A stretch of DNA of 64,000 nucleotides, taken from the NCBI GenBank assembly GCA_020638795.1, contig JACKHW010000001.1:434001-498000 (forward strand), in the 5' to 3' direction. A program made the position numbers and the translations under genes. This DNA is from Planctomycetota bacterium. GTDB lineage: Bacteria > Planctomycetota > UBA1135 > GCA-002748355. This document shows, piece after piece, positions 58,427 to 64,000 of this stretch. Each line of letters begins with the position of its first letter. Position 1 is the first letter of the stretch. The notes under the pieces are model-generated. The model was not told the origin of the DNA and ran no database searches. It saw only the letters and a program-made list of their open reading frames with translations.

Positions 58427-59086
58427 TCACGCGTCGATCTTGCGCAGGGACTCGACGATTCGATGGGAGCAGTAGCGCGCGAACCGGCGAGGACTGAGCT
58501 GGAGCATTTCCGTCTCGTGAAGAGACGGGTCGGGCGCCAACGAGTCGCGGGCATACACTTGCAGGTCGAGTTGGATGTTCTCGTTCGCACTGTCGAACGT
58601 CTCGTCGACGACCCAGACTGCATCACCACTGTGCACGGAGACGAGTTGTAAGCGCAGGCCGAGCATCGGTGGCATCCAGGGGCGTACGGACGTGACGCGC
58701 AGCATGCAGACGCCGTCGGCCTGATAGCGCCGTCCGATGTCGACGAGAGCGTCGACCGACAGGCGTCCACGTCGTTCGGACTTCCAGAGCGCCTTCTCTT
58801 CCGTCGTGTCTCGGCCGATGCTCAGGACTTCGAAGCGGCGCGTCGAAGCGAGTTCGGCGCGAAACGTTTCCCCGAGAGCGTCCAAGAAGTCGACGCTCGC
58901 CTCGTCGCCCGCGACGGGCAGCGCGATGATGCGTCGCACGACTTGAAGATCGCGTCGGTCGGCGACCCAAGCGTGCACCTCGATCGGCGGTGGCAGGGGT
59001 TTGACGAGGTGACAAGAAGCGAGCAACGCGACCGTCGCCAGGTGGACGACGCCGAGCATTGCTCTGCGGATGGAGCCCGTACTCAT
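58427..59086 (-). CDS. Outer-membrane-type lipoprotein with CsgG/FlgO-like fold, flagellar cluster
   Basis: The 219-residue product has a lipobox LLASC (Cys at about residue 25), then a domain with RRIIALPVAGDEASVDFLDA, FRAELASTRRFEVLSIGRD, ALVDIGRRYQADGVCMLRVT and a strand ending HSGDAVWVVDETFDS. That order (LPV strand, helix, RRFEVL, GADGVL-like strand, VWxxxE) recalls CsgG/LpoB/FlgO-type lipoproteins. In vibrios FlgO/P/T sit around the outer-membrane ring. Linkage to flagella here is by position: it overlaps the preceding lipoprotein gene (ATGA) in the fliA transcript. The fold assignment is by eye. Confidence 0.68.
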   Translation of the reverse strand: MSTGSIRRAMLGVVHLATVALLASCHLVKPLPPPIEVHAWVADRRDLQVVRRIIALPVAGDEASVDFLDALGETFRAELASTRRFEVLSIGRDTTEEKALWKSERRGRLSVDALVDIGRRYQADGVCMLRVTSVRPWMPPMLGLRLQLVSVHSGDAVWVVDETFDSANENIQLDLQVYARDSLAPDPSLHETEMLQLSPRRFARYCSHRIVESLRKIDA

Positions 59087-59586
59087 CGCCCCATGGCCGC
59101 GGCTTCGGCCGCAGCGATCTTCATCTTGACGATCTCGATCTCGAGCTCGAGGGCGCGCTTCTCGAGCTTGGCCTTTTCGATCGATGCATCGAGAAGACGC
59201 GCGTCGCGGTCGCGAAGCTTGTCTTGTGCCTGCGCGAGTTCTGCTTCGAGCGAGATGCGCTTACCCTTCTCGCTCGAACCCTCCGAGAGTGCGGATGCTT
59301 CTCGCATCTGCAGGTTGCGGACGTCCGTTTGGAGTCCGTCTCGCTCGCGCTGCAATGCGGCTACTTGCTCCTTCGTTTCCTTCAACGCCTCGAGCAGACT
59401 CTTCTGGCCAGGAGAGACATCGAGGGATGTCGTCGGACCGGCCTCGAGGTAGTCGGGTCCTTCCGTCGGAGTTTCGATCGCCTTGCCCTGGTCCGTAGGC
59501 TCGAAGAGCACGCAAGAGGGAAGGAAGCAGACGACCACGGTGCACAGCGTGGTGATCGTTCTACGGCGAAGAGTCGCGAACTTCAT
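59083..59586 (-). CDS. Coiled-coil lipoprotein in the fliA operon
   Basis: The 167-residue product has a lipobox FLPSC (Cys at about residue 25), a short linker, and a long coiled coil (~60-160: LKETKEQVAALQRERDGLQT ... LEKRALELEIEIVKMKIAAA). No enzymatic domain is present. It probably forms a periplasmic rod anchored in the outer membrane. Its stop overlaps the start of the CsgG-like lipoprotein gene (ATGA), so the two are likely partners. Confidence 0.7.
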   Translation of the reverse strand: MKFATLRRRTITTLCTVVVCFLPSCVLFEPTDQGKAIETPTEGPDYLEAGPTTSLDVSPGQKSLLEALKETKEQVAALQRERDGLQTDVRNLQMREASALSEGSSEKGKRISLEAELAQAQDKLRDRDARLLDASIEKAKLEKRALELEIEIVKMKIAAAEAAAMGR

Positions 59587-59601
59587 GGCGAACCTCGAGG
59601 G

Positions 59602-59898
59602 TCAAGCTGGGGCCGACGTGTCGCTGCTTGGTGCGCTGGCTTGCGGATCCGATCCGGTTTCGTAGACGCAATCGAGATCCAGGTGTTGACCGCACGAGCA
59701 TCGGATCTCGAGCGATTGGATCACGTTGCCGTCGAAGACGGGTGTGATGGTGAGACTGCCCGATCCGCGCGCGCCGTGATCGACGATGATCGGCTCCTCG
59801 ACGAGACGAACTCGTCCGTGCGCAATGCGGCTGTGGTCGCCCTGGCTTCGAGAACTGCGTTCGATGCTCACTCGGGACTCATCGTCACGCGAGCACAT
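59602..59898 (-). CDS. Small unknown protein with CxC motif in the fliA operon
   Basis: A 98-residue protein. After a charged N-terminus comes a compact domain VRLVEEPIIVDHGARGSGSL, then TITPVFDGNVIQSLEIRCSC and GQHLDLDCVYE, with three Cys that might bind metal. The tail is Ser/Ala/Pro-rich. I recall similar short proteins near fliA in planctomycetes but cannot name a family. The start is uncertain: ATG 59898 overlaps the preceding frame by 14 nt, and ATG 59919 is possible. Confidence 0.55.
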   Translation of the reverse strand: MCSRDDESRVSIERSSRSQGDHSRIAHGRVRLVEEPIIVDHGARGSGSLTITPVFDGNVIQSLEIRCSCGQHLDLDCVYETGSDPQASAPSSDTSAPA

Positions 59899-60181
59899 CG
59901 AGCTTGAGTCCCTTGCCATCGGCGTTCGGGGCTCGTGGGAGAATGCGGAGCAGGCCTTTCGATGGGGCGAGTTGTTCGCGGGCGCCATCGCTCTCATGTG
60001 GTTCGGTAGACGGCCGCTCGCCTTCTTCGGTTCGGGGCGCACCGGCATCGAGCGTACTGGCGTCCAGGCTCCCGTCGAACGCACGCGTGTCGTGACCGCC
60101 GGCCTTCGCGTGGCTGCCGCCGGAATCCGGCCGAACCTGCTGCGTCAGCGCGGCCGGGATCGATGCGAGGGAATCGACCAT
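59885..60181 (-). CDS. 98-residue disordered protein directly after fliA
   Basis: It starts MVDSLASIPAALTQQVRPDS four nt after the fliA stop. The rest is rich in Gly, Ser, Asp and Glu and looks disordered, ending with a short hydrophobic patch, GLLRILPRAPNADGKGLKLD. Its place within the operon and the overlapping start of the next gene support it as a real gene. FlgM is also small and partly disordered, but the FlgM pattern is better in the gene at 58105. Confidence 0.5.
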   Translation of the reverse strand: MVDSLASIPAALTQQVRPDSGGSHAKAGGHDTRAFDGSLDASTLDAGAPRTEEGERPSTEPHESDGAREQLAPSKGLLRILPRAPNADGKGLKLDVLA

Positions 60182-60185
60182 GCGT

Positions 60186-60935
60186 TCAGGCCGTCTTGCA
60201 CGGCTCGGGTTCGACCAGCGTGAGTTTCAGGGTCGCGATAGCCTGAGCGAGGATCTGGCAAACGCGCGATTCGCTGACGCCGAGCAGGCTCCCGATGTCC
60301 TTGAGCAGCAGGCCCTCGTCATAGTAGAGCACAACGGCTCGCCGTGCCTGTTCGGGCAACGAGCCGATCGCTTGATGCACGGACTCGATCGACTCGCGAT
60401 CCTGCGCCTTTTGGCCAGGATCGGTGGCACGTTCGCTGACGATCGTGTCGATCAATGTCGCGTCATCGTCGTAGGTGCCGCTGTTGTCGTCGATGGACAG
60501 CTGGTTCGACGTATGGAGGGCGACGAGGTCCGCACCGAGTTCTTCGCGACTGCAAGCCAAACGATCACAGACTTCGTCGTGCGTGGGGTTTCGGCCCAAT
60601 TCGGCGGTCAGATCCTGCCAACTACGTTCGAGACGTCGAAGCCGCTCGCGTGTCGTGCGCGGCACCGGGTCGAGCCTGCGGAGTTCGTCGAGGATGGCGC
60701 CGCGGATCGCCGTATAGGCGAAGGTCTTGAAGCTCGCGCCCTTGTCCGGCTCCCACGTTTCTGCAGCCCGGATGAGGCCCATGGCGCCGGTCGCCTGGAG
60801 GTCGTCGCGATCGACGCCTGGTGGCAAGCCGTAGGTGAGCCGCCCGACGATGTGTCTGACGAGCGGCAAGTAGCGCTCGATGAGTTCGTCACGTTCGGCG
60901 ATGTCACGCGCCTTTCGTCGCGCGGTTCGGCTCAT
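60186..60935 (-). CDS. fliA: Flagellar sigma factor (sigma-28)
   Basis: The 249-residue sigma-70 family protein has region 2 (LIERYLPLVRHIVGRLTYGL, then DLQATGAMGLIRAAETW and GASFKTFAYTAIRGAILDEL), region 3 (RRLERSWQDLTAELGRNPTH) and region 4 (VLYYDEGLLLKDIGSLLGVS). The DELRRLD segment after region 2 is typical of FliA/WhiG. GGGAGG lies seven bases before ATG 60935. It overlaps the small membrane protein gene upstream by four bases (ATGA). Directs late flagellar genes, probably held by the FlgM-like protein. Confidence 0.95.
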   Translation of the reverse strand: MSRTARRKARDIAERDELIERYLPLVRHIVGRLTYGLPPGVDRDDLQATGAMGLIRAAETWEPDKGASFKTFAYTAIRGAILDELRRLDPVPRTTRERLRRLERSWQDLTAELGRNPTHDEVCDRLACSREELGADLVALHTSNQLSIDDNSGTYDDDATLIDTIVSERATDPGQKAQDRESIESVHQAIGSLPEQARRAVVLYYDEGLLLKDIGSLLGVSESRVCQILAQAIATLKLTLVEPEPCKTA

Positions 60936-61174
60936 TCGTCGGCCTCCCTCCGTGCCTCTTCCGCAGCCGTGAGCGCCGTCATCAGCGTGTCGAAGAGCGG
61001 GAGCAGCAACGGGCGGGCGAGCGTCCACGTGACGAATGCCGCGACGCCTCCTCGAGTCAACGCCGTCTGCGGACTCGCGCCGACCCAGTAGGACAGGAGG
61101 TAGGCAATCGAGAATGCCAGACATGCGAGCCATGCCGCTGTCGACCTCGTCAAACTCCTCGTTCCCGTATTCAT
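60932..61174 (-). CDS. 80-residue membrane protein upstream of fliA
   Basis: A small protein with two hydrophobic segments: ~14-29 (AAWLACLAFSIAYLLSYWVG) and ~40-58 (GGVAAFVTWTLARPLLLPLF), and an acidic tail (EEARREADE). The start ATG 61174 was chosen because the hydrophobic part begins soon after; the frame is open further but runs antisense into moaA. ATGA overlap with fliA argues it is real and co-translated. First gene of this transcript; no family is recognised. Confidence 0.6.
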   Translation of the reverse strand: MNTGTRSLTRSTAAWLACLAFSIAYLLSYWVGASPQTALTRGGVAAFVTWTLARPLLLPLFDTLMTALTAAEEARREADE

Positions 61175-61249
61175 TGCGAACTGCCTGACGCAACAGATCG
61201 GCAAGAAGGGGGTCACGACTGAATCGAGCACTGGACGGCATTTGGTAAC

Positions 61250-62278
61250 ATGCCCGGGATGTCGACGTCCGATGCCCTCTCGCGGCCGCTTCGAAAGCTG
61301 CGTATTTCGATCACCGATCGCTGCAACCTGCGGTGTGCATACTGCATGCCCGCCGAGGAGTACCGATGGTTGCCGAAACGAGAGCTCCTCTCGTTCGAGG
61401 AGATCGAGCGTCTTGCCCGCATCGTTCGGGAGCTGGGAGTGCGTGAGATTCGACTGACGGGGGGCGAACCGTTGCTGCGGAGGGATGTCGAAGAACTCGT
61501 CACCCGACTCGCGAATCTCGGCTTCGACAAGCTCGCGATGACGACCAACGGCATGTTTCTCGCGGATCATGTCGACGAGCTGCACGCGGCAGGCATGACG
61601 TCCGTGACGGTGAGTCTAGACACGTTGCAGCCTGAACGCTTCGAGCGCTTGACGCGGCGAACTGGGCTCGATCGAACGCTCGACGGCATTCGAGCAGCCG
61701 TTGCCGCGGGGTTCGATCGTCCCAAGATCAACACCGTCGTGATGCGCGGATTCAACGATGACGAGATCTTCGACATGCTCGAGTTCGCGCGCGAAGTCGG
61801 AGCCGAGCCCCGCTTCATCGAATACATGGATGTCGGGGGGGCAACCGATTGGAGAGCGTCCGAAGTCGTGTCACGGCGTGAGATCCTCGAGCGCATTCAC
61901 GCGCGATACGGAACGCCGGAGCCGCTCGTCGGTCGTGGCGCCGCTCCGTCGGAGCAGTTCGAGTTGCCGAATGGGCAACGGTTCGGGATCATCGCGTCCA
62001 CGACCATGCCATTCTGCGGTGCCTGTGATCGAGCGCGTCTCGTTGCGGATGGTCGCTTCTTCACGTGCCTGTATTCACGCGCCGGCGTCGACTTGCGATC
62101 GTGGCTCCGGAGCAAGGCGATGGACGACGACATTCGGGATCTGATCGCCGGAGTGTGGCGCGAGCGCGACGATCGAGGCGCCGAGAAGCGACTCGAACTC
62201 GCGGCGCGGAGCCCACTGGCGTCCCGAGCGGAACTCGCCAACGATCCACATCTCGAAATGCACACGCGCGGTGGTTGA
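61250..62278 (+). CDS. moaA: GTP 3',8-cyclase (molybdenum cofactor)
   Basis: Radical SAM enzyme for the first step of molybdopterin synthesis. The N-terminal cluster motif is CNLRCAYC (in ITDRCNLRCAYCMPAEEYRW), then IRLTGGEPLLRRDVEELV. The C-terminal second cluster is CGACDRARLVADGRFFTC. The protein ends in Gly-Gly, which MoaA needs for activity. Length (342) is normal. ATG 61250 or 61259 are both possible. No other moa genes are nearby. Divergent from the fliA transcript across 75 nt. Confidence 0.95.
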   Translation: MPGMSTSDALSRPLRKLRISITDRCNLRCAYCMPAEEYRWLPKRELLSFEEIERLARIVRELGVREIRLTGGEPLLRRDVEELVTRLANLGFDKLAMTTNGMFLADHVDELHAAGMTSVTVSLDTLQPERFERLTRRTGLDRTLDGIRAAVAAGFDRPKINTVVMRGFNDDEIFDMLEFAREVGAEPRFIEYMDVGGATDWRASEVVSRREILERIHARYGTPEPLVGRGAAPSEQFELPNGQRFGIIASTTMPFCGACDRARLVADGRFFTCLYSRAGVDLRSWLRSKAMDDDIRDLIAGVWRERDDRGAEKRLELAARSPLASRAELANDPHLEMHTRGG

Positions 62279-62909
62279 GCCGCACGGGGAGCGTCGACGA
62301 TTCGAGCTCCCGCGAGTCCGAGATCAGGAATCGTGGATCGACGTCTGGCAACCGTTCTTCCAGCGCGTCGAGGCGGACGCGGTGTTCGAAGCGCTCTGCT
62401 CGGAGTCGTCGTTCGAGAGACGCAGCATCCGGCTCTTCGGGCGTGAGGTGACACAGCCGCGCGGCATCGCTTGGGCCGGTGATCTGCCATACACGTACTC
62501 GCGAAGCACGCTGGATCCTCGACCCTGGCCTTCGACCTTGCAGCGACTGCGAACGATCGTCGCCGAGGTCGTCGGGCAGGACTACAACCACGCGCTGCTC
62601 AATCTCTATCGCGACGGACTCGATTCGATGGGAATGCACAGCGACGACGAGGTCGAACTCGGTGCTCTACCGACGATCGTCTCGTTCTCGTTCGGGGTCA
62701 CACGTCACTTGACCGTCAGAGCGAAGCATGAGAACGCGTCACCAGAGCCGCGGCACTCGTACAGGTTCGAGCTCGCGCACGGCGACTTGGCCGTCATGGG
62801 AGGTGCGATGCAGCGGGACTACCTGCACGGCGTCCCGAAGTCCCGAAAGGTCGAGGGACCGCGCCTCAATGTGACATTTCGCCGGATCGTGATCGACTCG
62901 CGGTCGTGA
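62271..62909 (+). CDS. alkB: AlkB-like 2OG-Fe(II) oxygenase
   Basis: Repairs alkylated DNA or RNA bases by oxidative demethylation. The 212-residue protein has YNHALLNLYRDGLDSMGMHS with the iron-binding HxD in MHSDDE, IVSFSFGVTRHLTVR, and the 2-oxoglutarate Arg in RLNVTFRRI. These resemble the ALKBH2/3-like bacterial group rather than E. coli AlkB. The start is GTG 62271, overlapping the moaA stop by 8 nt. The last 44 nt overlap the end of the convergent flhG gene. Confidence 0.9.
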   Translation: MVEPHGERRRFELPRVRDQESWIDVWQPFFQRVEADAVFEALCSESSFERRSIRLFGREVTQPRGIAWAGDLPYTYSRSTLDPRPWPSTLQRLRTIVAEVVGQDYNHALLNLYRDGLDSMGMHSDDEVELGALPTIVSFSFGVTRHLTVRAKHENASPEPRHSYRFELAHGDLAVMGGAMQRDYLHGVPKSRKVEGPRLNVTFRRIVIDSRS

Positions 62910-63750
62910 CCAAGCGCATCGAGTCCGCGAGCTTCGCGCTGATCACCGCGAGCTCTCGTTGTGACGGGTGTTGTTCGTCGAGTCGCAGCGAGAACGGAAC
63001 CTGTGTGCGCACGCTCGATGCGATTGCCTGGTGTTCGTGGAACCAGCCGAGGAGTTCGGGCCGGAAGCCGAGAAACGTCGAAGCGACTTTGCGCAACCGG
63101 GTAGCCGTCAGGATCGCTTCGTCCTTCCCCGTGACGCGGTTGACCAGGAGCGATGGTTCGATGTCGTCCCGAATCGCATGCGCGACCTTGATCACGCCGT
63201 AGGCATCCGTGACCGATGCCGGGTCGGACTGCGTGACGACGACGGTGCGGTGGGCGATCTCGATGGCTCCCTGGACCCACGGGCCAACGCCGGCCCCCGT
63301 GTCGAGAACGACGACATCGATGGCTGGCATCGACTGCAGAACCCGGTCGACCAGCGTCTTCGGTCCGCTGCGATCACGAATGGCCAAGAGTCGCTCGCGT
63401 TCGGCCTCGGTGGCCCGGCCTCCGGGAACGACGAGTAGGCCTCGATCCGCGACGAGGAGAGCATCTGCAGGACGGCACAACCCCTCGAGGATGTCATCGA
63501 CATCGTGACGTCCGGCGAGCCGCATGTGCACATCGACGTTGGCGAGTCCGGGGTCCAGGTCGATGAGCAAGGTGCGCAAGCCGATCGACGCCAGGCGAAG
63601 TGCGAGATTGACCGAGACCACCGTCTTGCCGACACCGCCCTTTCCGCTGCAGACCGTGATGACCTTGGTGGTCCTTTCCGGCGGTTTGGCTCGGCGCTTG
63701 ACGAGCGATTGCAGCGTTTCTGCCTGGTTCTGTGCCGTTTGCGGAATCAT
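62866..63750 (-). CDS. flhG: FlhG (MinD-like) flagellar number regulator
   Basis: P-loop ATPase of the ParA/MinD family, 294 residues. It has the deviant Walker A motif VCSGKGGVGKTVVSVNLALR, LLIDLDPGLANVDVHMRL (switch/Walker B) and VVLDTGAGVGPWV. The N-terminal QNQAETLQSL segment matches the FlhF-stimulating motif region known in FlhG. It limits flagellar number and works with FlhF. ATG 63750 overlaps the flhF stop (ATGA). The 3' end overlaps alkB by 44 nt. Confidence 0.92.
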   Translation of the reverse strand: MIPQTAQNQAETLQSLVKRRAKPPERTTKVITVCSGKGGVGKTVVSVNLALRLASIGLRTLLIDLDPGLANVDVHMRLAGRHDVDDILEGLCRPADALLVADRGLLVVPGGRATEAERERLLAIRDRSGPKTLVDRVLQSMPAIDVVVLDTGAGVGPWVQGAIEIAHRTVVVTQSDPASVTDAYGVIKVAHAIRDDIEPSLLVNRVTGKDEAILTATRLRKVASTFLGFRPELLGWFHEHQAIASSVRTQVPFSLRLDEQHPSQRELAVISAKLADSMRLVTTASRSRSGEMSH

Positions 63751-64000
63751 GCGTGACGCACCTTCGCTGGGAGTTCGACGAGGTTCTTGTCTTCGGGCAC
63801 GAGTTCTCGTGCGTAGGTTCGGGCGTCGGCGTCTTCCCAATCTTCGGGGACGCGCTGCCCCGTCCCGTGACCCGCGATTGCGAGATCGCGTTCGATGGCG
63901 AGGGACAGGAGTTCGCCGGGGACGTCCGTTTCGTCCCACTTGCACGCGATCATCGCCGACGGTTCGAAGGTCGAGAACGTCGCGAGTGCGCGTTCGAGGT
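63747..64000 (-). CDS. flhF: FlhF signal-recognition-type GTPase, C-terminal part, cut by window edge
   Basis: The last ~83 residues are in the window. LERALATFSTFEPSAMIACK then WDETDVPGELLSLAIERDLA is the part of the SRP GTPase G-domain around the K(L/W)DE guanine-specificity motif. GQRVPEDWEDADA is the FlhF/FtsY-type TDGQxVPEDL ending. FlhF places the flagellum at the pole. It overlaps flhG by four bases (ATGA), so the two are co-translated. Confidence 0.88.
   Translation of the reverse strand, partial: LERALATFSTFEPSAMIACKWDETDVPGELLSLAIERDLAIAGHGTGQRVPEDWEDADARTYARELVPEDKNLVELPAKVRHA

Noticed and set aside
59885..60181. The 98-residue gene after fliA as a candidate FlgM.
   Set aside because: It lacks the C-terminal helical pattern of FlgM, which the gene at 58105-58413 shows better.
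1..64000. tRNA, rRNA, CRISPR arrays, intact insertion sequences, prophage.
   Set aside because: I saw no convincing cloverleaf, rRNA segment, regularly spaced direct repeats, transposase or phage structural gene. A tRNAscan/Infernal run would settle short RNA genes.

Overview
The window looks like a chromosome segment of a high-GC, flagellated, Gram-negative bacterium of the Planctomycetota. The likely placement is among the marine relatives of Engelhardtia, Rohdeia and Saltatorellus; this is my inference from protein style, not a computed placement. The signs are exported proteins sharing one recurrent C-terminal module, HEAT-repeat and von Willebrand proteins with signal peptides, ECF sigma factors paired with membrane-anchored Ser/Thr kinases, LPS-type glycosyltransferase and kinase genes, a complete flagellar hook and rod gene set, and weak or absent Shine-Dalgarno sites at many starts.

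Layout. Positions 1-1358 hold the edge of an RND-type membrane fusion protein gene and a patch of at least four broken genes. Positions 1456-6147 are a tightly overlapping arginine operon, argR-argC-argB-argD-argF, with the repressor gene first and a possible ARG box before it. Positions 6779-15140 hold a kinase/sigma pair, a methyltransferase, a decayed exported protein gene, a CARDB protein, a radical SAM/SPASM enzyme and a HAD phosphatase. Positions 15479-31690 hold a TPR protein, a membrane protein, glutamate dehydrogenase, an LPS-kinase-like protein, a HEAT/vWA protein, a divergent Tex protein, a heptosyltransferase-like enzyme and a four-gene overlapping chain that includes miaE. Positions 31674-39574 hold three overlapping or near-contiguous minus-strand genes (agmatinase, SixA, DUF938 methyltransferase), a carboxypeptidase-regulatory-like protein, queC, an alpha/beta hydrolase, a lipoprotein and a dihaem peroxidase. 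Positions 39664-43471 hold a second sigma/kinase pair and an exported protein.

Positions 43561-64000 are mostly flagellar. On the minus strand, in transcription order, they run flhF (cut by the window edge), flhG, then a small membrane protein, fliA, two small unknown proteins and two lipoproteins, then fliK, flgD, flgE, flgF, flgG, flgA, flgH, flgI, flgJ, flgN, flgK, flgL, a 91-residue unknown protein and a two-domain GNAT acetyltransferase. A plus-strand gene for an FlgM-like anti-sigma factor sits between the fliA and fliK blocks. A plus-strand moaA-alkB pair separates flhFG from fliA. FlhF, FlhG, FliA and FlgM would set placement, number and late gene expression. FlgD/E/F/G/A/H/I/J/K/L, FlgN and FliK build the hook-basal body and junction. 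No flagellin, motor or export-gate genes are present.

I saw no tRNA, rRNA, CRISPR array, intact insertion sequence or prophage. The observations most worth following are the shared C-terminal module on otherwise unrelated exported proteins, the uncharacterised flagellar accessory genes around fliA and after flgL, and the gene graveyard at 324-1358.
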